DNA of 22,529 nt from GCA-020344555 sp964548955 (GTDB lineage Bacteria > Planctomycetota > Phycisphaerae > UBA1845), in the NCBI GenBank assembly GCA_964548955.1, contig CAZJTP010000056.1, positions 1 to 22,529 of the forward strand. The letters are read 5' to 3'. Numbering within the stretch: position 1 is the first letter of the stretch; each line of letters opens with the position of its first letter. Of this stretch, positions 15,723-22,529 are shown in pieces. The notes under the pieces are model-generated. The model ran no database searches, was not told where the DNA came from, and saw only the letters and a program-made list of their open reading frames with translations. Position numbers and translations under genes: made by a program.

Positions 15723-16931
15723 TCACGTCCCGACATCTCCTGCGCGAACCGGGTGAGGCCGGATCAGTGGCAGATTGGCCTGTCGCCCTGAGACGTCCAC
15801 GCGCGAGTAGGCCGCCACCAGGAGCATGCCCGCGAGGATTGCCAGGTTACCCACAAGCGCCCACAACGTACGCTGCTCACCCGCATAGACCAGCACGGCA
15901 GCCAGAACGAAAAGGGCCAGCGTGGCCGGGATCAATCCCTTCCATGCCACTTTCATCAATTGATCGAAACGCAGCCGCGGCAGCGTCCAGCGAAGCCACA
16001 TCATCAGGGCGATGAAGAAGGTCACCTTGCCCGCGATGACCAGCATCTTCACGATCATGCCGAACCAGGAGGTATCACCGGGCTGAGCCCACGGTAGCCA
16101 CGGAAAGTGCCAGCCGCCGAAGAACAAGACGGCAATAAAAGCACTGACCGTGATCATATGCGCGTATTCCGCCAGAAAGAACATACCGAACTTCAAGGCG
16201 CTGTATTCCGTGTGATATCCGCCGACAAGCTCCTGCTCCGCCTCGGGAAGATCGAACGGTGTTCTGTACGACTCGGCCATTGCCGTTATCAGGAGAATCA
16301 CAAAGGCCAACGGATGCAGGAAGATGTTCCACTGGGGGATGACCCCGAACCAGTGACCCGCCTGCTGAAGCGTAATGTCCTCCAGTCGCAGCGTGCCCAT
16401 CGTCAACACGACAACGAGAATGCAGAGCCCCATGGGGATCTCGTACGAGAGCATCTGTGCGGTTGCCCGAATCGCACCGAAGAGCGAGTACTTGTTATTG
16501 CTTGACCAGCCGCCAAGGACGGTGCCGTACACTCCCATTGAGGCCACGCCGAGAATATAGAGCAGGCCGATGTCCGGTTTGGCAACCTGAATGTCAACCA
16601 GCCTTTCGCCCAAACTCAGTTGACCGCCCCAGGGAATGGCCGCGAAGCCGACGAACGCCACGACGAAGATGATTGCCGGGGCGATGACAAACAGCGGCTT
16701 GTCAACGTGAGCGGGAATCACGTCCTCTTTAAGGAAGAACTTTCCGCCGTCGGCAACCGGCTGCAGCAGCCCACGCGGTCCGACACGGTTGGGACCGAAG
16801 CGATCCTGAGTCCATCCGGCAATCTTCCGCTCAAAGTAGATGCAGTAGGCTACGGCGCCCAACATGACACCGAGTACGACCACCGCAACGATGATGCTGA
16901 CACCGAACTGACTTGTTAGAAACTCAACCAT
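15723..16931 (-). CDS. nuoH: NADH-quinone oxidoreductase subunit H
   Basis: NuoH is the membrane subunit that forms the quinone chamber with NuoB and NuoD and begins the proton axis. The signatures are ERKIAGWTQDRFGPNRVGP (about 34-52) followed by LLQPVADGGKFFLKED (55-70), and RTPFDLPEAEQELVGGYHTE (223-242) with the charged loop that contacts quinone. Eight or so membrane segments are visible. At 402 residues it is longer than E. coli NuoH (325). Part of the excess is a C-terminal helix and hydrophilic tail. ATG 16931 has only a weak AGG upstream. The gene is separated from nuoG by 178 bases that contain two strong hairpins. Confidence 0.96.
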   Translation of the reverse strand: MVEFLTSQFGVSIIVAVVVLGVMLGAVAYCIYFERKIAGWTQDRFGPNRVGPRGLLQPVADGGKFFLKEDVIPAHVDKPLFVIAPAIIFVVAFVGFAAIPWGGQLSLGERLVDIQVAKPDIGLLYILGVASMGVYGTVLGGWSSNNKYSLFGAIRATAQMLSYEIPMGLCILVVVLTMGTLRLEDITLQQAGHWFGVIPQWNIFLHPLAFVILLITAMAESYRTPFDLPEAEQELVGGYHTEYSALKFGMFFLAEYAHMITVSAFIAVLFFGGWHFPWLPWAQPGDTSWFGMIVKMLVIAGKVTFFIALMMWLRWTLPRLRFDQLMKVAWKGLIPATLALFVLAAVLVYAGEQRTLWALVGNLAILAGMLLVAAYSRVDVSGRQANLPLIRPHPVRAGDVGT

Positions 16932-16995
16932 GCCTGATTAGTATTATCCACCTTCTTCTTCACCGAACCGCAGGCGTAATGCTTTCGCCGTGTGC

Positions 16996-17017
16996 CACTG
17001 GCAGCTTGCTGCCAGTG
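16996..17017. repeat. Palindromic hairpin 1 between nuoG and nuoH
   Basis: CACTGGCAGC (16996-17005) pairs exactly with GCTGCCAGTG (17008-17017), separated by TT, giving a near-perfect palindrome. It lies in the 178-base gap after the nuoG stop. There is no T-tail, so a dispersed REP-like repeat or an RNA-processing and stability structure is likelier than a full terminator. Confidence 0.7.
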
Positions 17018-17032
17018 CTTTGCGATTCTCAA

Positions 17033-17061
17033 CGCCACAGGCGGGTAAGCCACCTGTGGCG
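17033..17061. repeat. Palindromic hairpin 2 between nuoG and nuoH
   Basis: CGCCACAGG (17033-17041) and CCTGTGGCG (17053-17061) are exact reverse complements around an 11-base loop. It stands 15 bases from hairpin 1 and has an unrelated stem sequence. The pair looks like a composite dispersed element. Its position between two complex I genes could lower or separate downstream expression. Confidence 0.7.
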
Positions 17062-17109
17062 CCCATGCACCAGAGCCCGGATCCATTCCGCGCTCGTGCG
17101 CCGGATCAC

Positions 17110-18732
17110 CTAGTGCGCGTGCACCGGCGGTTCCGGCGCTTCGTAAACCTCCGAAAACGTAGGGAGCAACTCCGCCATCATCTCGCGAACGCGCTCCTGG
17201 CTGTAAAGACCCCCATATCCTGCGATCTCATACAAGTACTGGCCGTCGCGCAGCGTACCATCCGGCGGATCGATCGCCCGGTCAAACGGCTGCACAAGCC
17301 CGGCTGCGTTGACAAAGCTGCCCTCCCGCTCGACCCATGCACAAGCAGGTAGGACGATCGTTGCACCTGCGGTCAGGTCATTCTCAACAATATCCTGAAC
17401 CACCAGCAGCTCGAAATTCCCCGCGATCTTGCCGGTGCCCTTATCCACCCAGGATTTGGGATACCCCCCGACGATCCAGCCGGCACTGAACTCACCCTTA
17501 CCACTGCGCTCGACAAACTCGTCGAATTCGAGTGCAGGCCCGCCGGACACCTTCATCAGCAGCTCTATGCCGCGGCGATTGGGGCACTTCTCACTGAGTA
17601 TCGTGAACTTCACAGCATCGCCGGTTGCGCCGACGGGGAAGTGTTGATCGTCACCCTCCAACGGCACAGGCCCCGGGACCAGCGTCGCCATGGGCGCGAC
17701 TCGCCGAATGAACCTGATCAGCAGAAACGCTTCCTCACATGCCATGAACGGGGAGAGAACAACTGCAACCTTGTCCGCTCCCTGTTCCCGCACCTGTTCC
17801 TCGAAGCGGAACCGTATGATCTCGGGAATCTCTGCCCAATTCGGCGTGGTCTGCTCCAGTCCGCGCCGCACGATCGGCGACACGATACGTCTCTTGTCGT
17901 GGACGTACTTCCAACCGAAGCGACCCTCGTCGCAAATCCACCTGTCGTTGACCTTAGGGTTATAGCGCGGTTTGAGTCGATAGACCCGGTTGTCCGCATG
18001 GTCGATGCGGATCGAGCAACCCGTTGCGCAGCCGGGACAGATTGACGGCGTGGACTCGAGGAGCCACACACGCTGCTTGAAAAGAAAATCCTTATCGATC
18101 AGGCTTCCAACCGGGCAGAGGTCGACGACGTTGCCCTGCAAAGGATTGTCCAGCGACCTGCCGGGAAACACGTCGATCTCGTTGTTCGAGCCGCGGTTGA
18201 CCACGCACAGCTCACCAGTCCCCGAAATCTCCTCCGTAAACCTAACGCACCGCGTGCAGAGAATGCAGCGGTCGGAATACATCAGTGTCTTAGGCCCGAT
18301 GTCTTTTTTCGGGTTGCTGATCTTCCGGTCAACCATGCGCGACTCGGCGTTGCCGAACCGATAGCTGTAGTCCTGTAGCAGGCATTCGCCGGCCTGATCG
18401 CATACCGGGCAATCAAGCGGGTGGTTCAGAAGCAGGAACTCCATGCAGGCCTTGACGTTCTTTTGGACCACCTCCGAGTCAAAGCGGACCTCCATCCCGT
18501 CCTTCACCGGCGTCTGGCATGACGGCACCAGCTTTGGCGACCACACCAACTCCTGGGTCTTGGGATGCGGCATCTTCATTTCCATCAGGCAAAGCCGGCA
18601 CGAGGCCACTACGCTCAGGCTCGGGTGATAGCAATAGTGCGGCACGTCAAAGCCGGCCTCGAGCGCCGCCTGTAAGACGGATATACCGTCGCGGCACTCC
18701 ACCTCCTGGTTGTCAATGATGATCTTGGCCAT
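17110..18732 (-). CDS. nuoG: NADH-quinone oxidoreductase subunit G (short form)
   Basis: NuoG is the large Fe-S subunit of the NADH module and carries the electron wire from NuoF. Ligand sets are complete: 2Fe-2S N1b by C34, C45, C48, C72; N5 by H104, C108, C111, C117; N4 by C156, C159, C162, C206; and the bacterial-only N7 by C232, C235, C239, C267. The protein is 540 residues, against 908 in E. coli and 783 in Thermus. Most of the catalytically inactive molybdopterin-oxidoreductase-like domain is therefore missing, although a shrunken remnant with FELLVVQDIVENDLTAGATIV and LPACAWVEREGSFVN remains. The reading frame shows no sign of being broken, so this is a compact natural form. It starts 6 bases after nuoF. 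Confidence 0.94.
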   Translation of the reverse strand: MAKIIIDNQEVECRDGISVLQAALEAGFDVPHYCYHPSLSVVASCRLCLMEMKMPHPKTQELVWSPKLVPSCQTPVKDGMEVRFDSEVVQKNVKACMEFLLLNHPLDCPVCDQAGECLLQDYSYRFGNAESRMVDRKISNPKKDIGPKTLMYSDRCILCTRCVRFTEEISGTGELCVVNRGSNNEIDVFPGRSLDNPLQGNVVDLCPVGSLIDKDFLFKQRVWLLESTPSICPGCATGCSIRIDHADNRVYRLKPRYNPKVNDRWICDEGRFGWKYVHDKRRIVSPIVRRGLEQTTPNWAEIPEIIRFRFEEQVREQGADKVAVVLSPFMACEEAFLLIRFIRRVAPMATLVPGPVPLEGDDQHFPVGATGDAVKFTILSEKCPNRRGIELLMKVSGGPALEFDEFVERSGKGEFSAGWIVGGYPKSWVDKGTGKIAGNFELLVVQDIVENDLTAGATIVLPACAWVEREGSFVNAAGLVQPFDRAIDPPDGTLRDGQYLYEIAGYGGLYSQERVREMMAELLPTFSEVYEAPEPPVHAH

Positions 18733-18738
18733 CAGTGT

Positions 18739-20046
18739 TTAACCCGCCGCACTCAACACCTTCTCCACCCGTCCCCGCGGTTGCGACCGGATCGCTTCTT
18801 CCAGCTCGCCGCGGAACTTTTTCACGATCGTCTCGATCGGATACGTTGCACCATCGGGCAATCCGCAAATGCTCAGCCCCGGCATCATGCCCATGTTTCG
18901 CGCCGTTTCAAGCAGGATGTCGAGGTCTTCGATCCTCCCGGCGCCGTTGGCTATGCGCGTCGCAATCTTGTACATCCAGGCCGTTCCCTCACGGCACTGC
19001 GTACACTGTCCGCATGACTCGGTTCCGAAGAACCGGGCCACGTTCTTTAGGACGACCCGAATGTCTGTGTCTTGATCGACGACCACCGCAGCCGCCGTTC
19101 CGAGACCCAAGAGGCCGTAATTCGCGGGATCGTCGAAGTCCATCTTCATGTCCAGCTCGTCGGCGGTGAGCACGCCCATGGAGACGCCGCCTGGAAAGAC
19201 TGCCTTGACCGCCTTGCCCGGCAACATGCCGCCGCCCATGCCATCCCGCTCGATCAGCTCGCGCATGGTGATATCCATCGCCGCCTCGTAGCAGCCCGGA
19301 TAGTTGACCGGCCCGCTTATGCAAAACAGCTTGGGCCCCGTGCTGTGAGCCGGACCGATGCCGGCGAACCAGTCCGCACCGCGCTCGATGATGTGCGGTA
19401 CGCACGAGAGCGTCTCGACGTTGTTGACCACCGTTGGCCGATGAAACGCGCCTTCCACGGCCGGGAAGGGCGGCTTGATGCGAGGCCAGCCGCGCTTGCC
19501 TTCGAGCGATTCGATCAAGCCGGTTTCCTCACCGCACACGTACGCGCCGCCGCCGCGATGAATATAGCAGTCAACGGAGAAATCGCTGCGGAATACCTTC
19601 TTCCCGAGATAGCCTGCTGCGTACGCCTCATCGATGGCCTTTTGGAGAATGTGGAACTGCTCATGGAACTCACCTCGCATATAGATGTACGCGGTCTGTG
19701 CCTGCGTGGCATAGGCAGTGATGATCGTTCCCTCGATCAGTTGGTGAGGATCATTCTCCATCAAAACGCGGTTGGAGAACGTCGGCGGTTCCGACTCGTC
19801 TGCGTTGACGCACAGGAGCGTCACGGTCCGGTCCTTGGGTAAGAAGCCCCATTTCACACCGGCGGGGAAACCCGCTCCGCCGCGACCCCGCAGGTTCGCC
19901 TTCTTGACCTCTTTGACGACCTCGTCGGGGGCCATCTTCAGAGCCTTGCGAACCGCCCGATACCCACCGCGCGATTCATAAACCTTCAGCGAGGTCGAGT
20001 TCTCGACGCCGACATTCCGAAGCAGGATTGGCTCAAATGCTGCCAT
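18739..20046 (-). CDS. nuoF: NADH-quinone oxidoreductase subunit F (FMN and NADH binding)
   Basis: NuoF oxidises NADH with FMN and passes electrons to its 4Fe-4S cluster N3. The glycine-rich FMN/NADH site GRGGAGFPAGVKWGF (about 54-68) and the GGGAYVCGEETGLIESLEG stretch (165-183) are present. Cluster N3 ligands are C345, C348, C351 (ESCGQCTQCREG) and C394 (SICGLPDG). At 435 residues it is of normal length. One deviation stands out: the usually invariant NADE-x-EPGT near the flavin reads NADESEPPTF, with Pro88 where Gly is expected. It is separated from nuoE by the membrane-protein gene, an unusual break of the E-F pair. The start ATG 20046 has no clear ribosome-binding site. Confidence 0.96.
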   Translation of the reverse strand: MAAFEPILLRNVGVENSTSLKVYESRGGYRAVRKALKMAPDEVVKEVKKANLRGRGGAGFPAGVKWGFLPKDRTVTLLCVNADESEPPTFSNRVLMENDPHQLIEGTIITAYATQAQTAYIYMRGEFHEQFHILQKAIDEAYAAGYLGKKVFRSDFSVDCYIHRGGGAYVCGEETGLIESLEGKRGWPRIKPPFPAVEGAFHRPTVVNNVETLSCVPHIIERGADWFAGIGPAHSTGPKLFCISGPVNYPGCYEAAMDITMRELIERDGMGGGMLPGKAVKAVFPGGVSMGVLTADELDMKMDFDDPANYGLLGLGTAAAVVVDQDTDIRVVLKNVARFFGTESCGQCTQCREGTAWMYKIATRIANGAGRIEDLDILLETARNMGMMPGLSICGLPDGATYPIETIVKKFRGELEEAIRSQPRGRVEKVLSAAG

Positions 20047-20115
20047 ATCGTGGGTCTATAAACGCCTCAACATATTTACCATCGCAAAGAGGATCTCTGC
20101 GCTCCCCGGAATCTG

Positions 20116-20143
20116 CAATCCTCAATGGACAATCGACAATTCA
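20116..20143. repeat. Heptamer tandem repeat after the membrane-protein gene stop
   Basis: CAAT occurs at 20116, 20123, 20130 and 20137, an exact 7-base period. The units are CAATCCT, CAATGGA, CAATCGA and CAATTCA. The array touches the stop codon of the GT-C-like gene (20144). The core differs from the ATTCGCN arrays elsewhere in the window, but the period and placement are the same. Confidence 0.7.
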
Positions 20144-21403
20144 CTAAATCAGCCAGCGAAAATACAGAACGCTCCAGCCGATCATCACCACGCCGGCCCA
20201 TCGCCGCCAACCGACCGCACACCGCGGCGCGACAAGCGCCAAAAGTACCGGCACGTAATCCAGTGAAAACCGGTTGAACCCGCGCTGCACCGCACCGGTA
20301 CCGTGGTAGAACAGAAGCACCAAAGCCACGATAGCCGCCGCCAACAGCCACACCCGGCCCGTACGATCCGCAAGGATGCGGCGGATGTCCACGAACAACC
20401 ACAGCAGCAGCGGCGTCGTCCACCAGATGCCCGTCCCGATCATATTCGGGCGAAGGTAAATCTTCGGTTTGCCCGCCATCTCGATACGGTGCATCTTTGG
20501 GAATCCGAGATTCATGTGGTACAAATTTCTCGGCACGAAATGTGCGGAGAACAAGCCATAGGTCTGCGCGTCGCGGGCCCAATCGTCTGACCGATCCTCG
20601 TAAATGTGCATGTAACCCGTATCGAGCGGATGCCCGAACTTGAGCGTGTTCATCGTGAAGTGGACCGTGACGATGATCGCCCCGGCCCCGGCCACAACCG
20701 CCACCCGCCTTAGCCGCTCGCGTCCGGCGAAACCGTAAGCCGCCATCCAGGCGATTGGTATGACGTACGCGACGGTCAACTGTCGTGACAGCGCGGCTAT
20801 GATCAGGCCTATTCCCGCTACCAATACCCGCCGCCGGCCGAACGATTCGATGAGCACAATAAGCAGCCCGATCGTAGCCAGCGCGTGGTTGACTGAATAG
20901 GGACTCGCCCCGCGCAGCGTCTTGTCGAGAATCGGGAAAAGCGAAGTGCCGCAGACAAATCCAACCGCCAGCACCACACCCCAAACGGGAGAACCCGTCC
21001 GCCGCAGAAACAGCACGTACGCCAGCAGCGGCACCGGCAACACCAGCACCACCATTACAAACCAGTGCGGTAGGCCGTGAAAAAACGGAACCACGCCCGC
21101 CGCGATAAAGGAAAACATCGGCGGAAAGCAACTGTAGAATCGTCCGTCTTTTACGGCTGTATCCCATTCTCTCTCCGGCAGATCCGGTCGCCCCTGCCAC
21201 CACGCCTGGGCCTCGGCGATCTGAACATTTGCACTGATGCTAAATAATGCGTCCGGTCTCCAAAGCTTCGCCTCGACCAACAGGCCGAACGCAAGCAGCA
21301 CCAAGACTCCGCCGAGCCAGGCATCGCGCCGTGCGCTCGGCTTACCGGCCCGCGCGTTCTTGTCGGCGGGCCGTGGTGAATTCGAGGGTTCATTCACGGC
21401 CAT
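20144..21403 (-). CDS. Multi-pass membrane protein, GT-C/PMT-like glycosyltransferase candidate
   Basis: This ~419-residue protein has about ten hydrophobic segments after a basic, Pro/Ala-rich N-terminus. The first outer loop holds acidic residues and WWQGRPDLPEREWDT, then GRFYSCFPPMFSFIAAG. That layout recalls GT-C enzymes (GT39/ArnT-like), which transfer sugars from a polyprenyl-phosphate carrier and have an acidic first loop followed by a Y-S-x-x-P-P motif. A later loop reads YGLFSAHFVPRNLYHMNLGF. The family link is inferred, since no diagnostic catalytic residue can be confirmed. TTG 21406 is also a possible start, but ATG 21403 directly follows it. AGGGGA lies 10 bases upstream of the ATG. 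It has nothing obvious to do with complex I, yet lies between nuoE and nuoF on the same strand. Confidence 0.6.
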   Translation of the reverse strand: MAVNEPSNSPRPADKNARAGKPSARRDAWLGGVLVLLAFGLLVEAKLWRPDALFSISANVQIAEAQAWWQGRPDLPEREWDTAVKDGRFYSCFPPMFSFIAAGVVPFFHGLPHWFVMVVLVLPVPLLAYVLFLRRTGSPVWGVVLAVGFVCGTSLFPILDKTLRGASPYSVNHALATIGLLIVLIESFGRRRVLVAGIGLIIAALSRQLTVAYVIPIAWMAAYGFAGRERLRRVAVVAGAGAIIVTVHFTMNTLKFGHPLDTGYMHIYEDRSDDWARDAQTYGLFSAHFVPRNLYHMNLGFPKMHRIEMAGKPKIYLRPNMIGTGIWWTTPLLLWLFVDIRRILADRTGRVWLLAAAIVALVLLFYHGTGAVQRGFNRFSLDYVPVLLALVAPRCAVGWRRWAGVVMIGWSVLYFRWLI

Positions 21404-21462
21404 CAACCGATCGTCCCCTCGTCAGCTCAACTGGCTACAGTAAGCGCTACATCCGCGAGGCT

Positions 21463-22038
21463 CTACCCATTAGCCGGCGGATCGAACAGATCACTCCGCT
21501 CCACGTCAATCTTGTCGTTATCCGGGTCGGCGAGGATCTTAGCCACATCTTCCGGCTTTACGCGCTTGTGCATCTTCTCATTGATCAGCAGGCAAGGACC
21601 GTGGTCGCAGCATGCCAAACACTCCTCCGTCATGAGGCTGTACTTACCGTCCGGCGTCGTTTCGTGTTCATCGATCCCGAGCTGCTTCTTCAGCTCTTCC
21701 AACACGGCCGCCCCACCCATCACCTCACATGTAAGGCTGCGGCAGGCGGTGATCACTTTCTTGCCCTTCGGGTGGGTCCAGAACTGCGTGTAGAACGACA
21801 CCGTGTCCATCACGTCGGACGGGTGGATCTCCAGCAAGGCGGCAATCTCCGCCATAGCCTGCCAGGAGATAAAACCAAGCGTGTTTTGCACGATGTGCAG
21901 CGCCGGCAGCAGTGCCGCCCGCTTCGTCTCGTAGCGGTCGAAGAACAAGCGGATTTTCGCCCTGACAGCCTCGCTCAATATCGGCTCGGCATCAGCCTCG
22001 AAAACCGGACTGTTACGATCTATCGCCTTCCAACCCAT
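21463..22038 (-). CDS. nuoE: NADH-quinone oxidoreductase subunit E (2Fe-2S thioredoxin-like)
   Basis: NuoE holds the off-path 2Fe-2S cluster N1a beside the FMN of NuoF. The N-terminal helical domain (RYETKRAALLPALHIVQNTL, then a hydrophobic helix with HPSDVMDTVSFYTQF) precedes the thioredoxin-like domain. Its ligands are C99 and C104 (ACRSLTC) and C140 and C144 (ECLACC). An additional Cys143 sits next to the last ligand. The 191-residue protein ends with a charged tail of about 30 residues after the family core. It starts 65 bases after nuoD, with a heptamer repeat between them. It is followed by the GT-C-like gene rather than nuoF. Confidence 0.95.
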   Translation of the reverse strand: MGWKAIDRNSPVFEADAEPILSEAVRAKIRLFFDRYETKRAALLPALHIVQNTLGFISWQAMAEIAALLEIHPSDVMDTVSFYTQFWTHPKGKKVITACRSLTCEVMGGAAVLEELKKQLGIDEHETTPDGKYSLMTEECLACCDHGPCLLINEKMHKRVKPEDVAKILADPDNDKIDVERSDLFDPPANG

Positions 22039-22077
22039 TCGCCGCCCGATCTCACTCGCAGTTGCAGGGCAACCGCT

Positions 22078-22098
22078 ATTCGCAATTCGCCGTTCCGC
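22078..22098. repeat. Heptamer tandem repeat after the nuoD stop
   Basis: Units ATTCGCA (22078), ATTCGCC (22085) and the degenerate GTTCCGC (22092) follow at a 7-base period, 5 bases from the nuoD stop codon. The core ATTCGCN equals the array after nuoK at 13998-14025. Confidence 0.6.
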
Positions 22099-22103
22099 TT
22101 CTT

Positions 22104-22529
22104 CTACCGATCCAGCTCTCCGGCAATAATATTAAAGCCGCTCAGAACCGGCATGACGTCGCTGATCTGATGCCCCACCACAAGGTGCGGGAAGCACTGA
22201 TAGTTCATAAAGCTCGGCGGCCGGCATCGTACCCGGTACGGAGTCTTGCCGCCGTCGCTGACAATGTAGAAACCCAGTTCGCCGTTGGCTGTCTCGTTGG
22301 AGCCATAAACCTCGCCGATCGGTGGAGTAAATCCACGATTGGTCATAATCCGCTCAAAGTGGTGGATCAGCCCCTCGATGCTGGAGTAAACCGCAGCCTT
22401 GTCCGGGAGGGTCTTCTTGACATCCGGCAAAACGTTGATCGAACCTTCCGGAATGTTGTCCGCCAACTGCATGGCAATCTTGGCCGACTCTCGCATCTCC
22501 GCCAGACGAACCAGGTAACGGGCATAACA
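22104..22529 (-). CDS. nuoD: NADH-quinone oxidoreductase subunit D, C-terminal part (cut by window edge)
   Basis: NuoD is the 49-kDa-type quinone-site subunit of complex I. Only the last 141 codons are in the window. The frame is open to the right edge and begins CYARYLVRLAEMRES, the conserved helix of this family. Further signatures are EVYGSNETANGELGFYIVSDGG, the PSF motif in YRVRCRPPSFMNYQCFP, and the terminal GHQISDVMPVLSGFNIIAGE then LDR, which matches the C-terminus of NuoD and group 4 hydrogenase large subunits. Complex I identity follows from the neighbours. There is no in-window start: the ATG at 22496 is internal. Confidence 0.93.
   Translation of the reverse strand, partial: CYARYLVRLAEMRESAKIAMQLADNIPEGSINVLPDVKKTLPDKAAVYSSIEGLIHHFERIMTNRGFTPPIGEVYGSNETANGELGFYIVSDGGKTPYRVRCRPPSFMNYQCFPHLVVGHQISDVMPVLSGFNIIAGELDR

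Noticed and set aside
22104..22496. nuoD as a complete short gene from ATG 22496
   Set aside because: Conserved NuoD residues (CYARYLVRLAE) continue upstream to the window edge, so that ATG is internal.

Overview
This window looks like a piece of a high-G+C genome, probably Planctomycetota or a close relative. That assignment is an inference. It rests on the repeat families (a REP-like palindrome of the type GCAGGCTTCAGCCTGC, paired intergenic hairpins, heptamer tandem repeats), on an anti-sigma factor with a large extracytoplasmic domain, and on the style of the GT-C-like membrane protein. No rRNA or tRNA gene is visible to confirm it. Every confident gene is on the minus strand. A run of exactly 100 N (8350-8449) is an assembly gap inside a tandem repeat.

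The right two thirds (about 8.5-22.5 kb) is a respiratory complex I operon. In transcription order it reads nuoD (5' end outside the window), nuoE, a multi-pass membrane protein resembling GT-C glycosyltransferases, nuoF, nuoG, nuoH, nuoI, nuoJ, nuoK, nuoL, nuoM, nuoN. NuoE, F and G form the NADH-oxidising module with FMN and Fe-S clusters. NuoI and NuoD carry electrons to the quinone site shared with NuoH. NuoJ, K, L, M and N are the membrane proton-pumping arm. nuoA, B and C are presumably just outside the right edge. Start-stop overlaps at I/J, J/K and M/N point to translational coupling. The operon is unusual in three ways: an unrelated membrane gene sits between nuoE and nuoF, heptamer repeats lie directly after three stop codons, and repeat elements are read as the C-termini of NuoM and NuoN.

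The middle (2.57-7.95 kb) is one very large gene of about 1794 codons. It encodes a protein with a likely N-terminal PD-(D/E)XK nuclease domain, a STAND/AAA-type P-loop NTPase and a helical C-terminal region of well over 1000 residues. This is the architecture of Avs-type antiphage NTPases. It stands alone, appears more A+T-rich than its neighbours, and is bracketed by hairpins and repeat-rich DNA, which suggests an acquired defence gene. It is the strongest candidate for a poorly described system here.

The left end (0.15-2.14 kb) is an ECF sigma factor gene followed by its anti-sigma factor in a 4-base ATGA overlap, closed by a strong hairpin terminator. Between the sigma gene and the large NTPase lies a 433-base stretch. 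It holds an inverted repeat and, on the plus strand, a short open frame that has a perfect Shine-Dalgarno sequence but an ATT in place of ATG.
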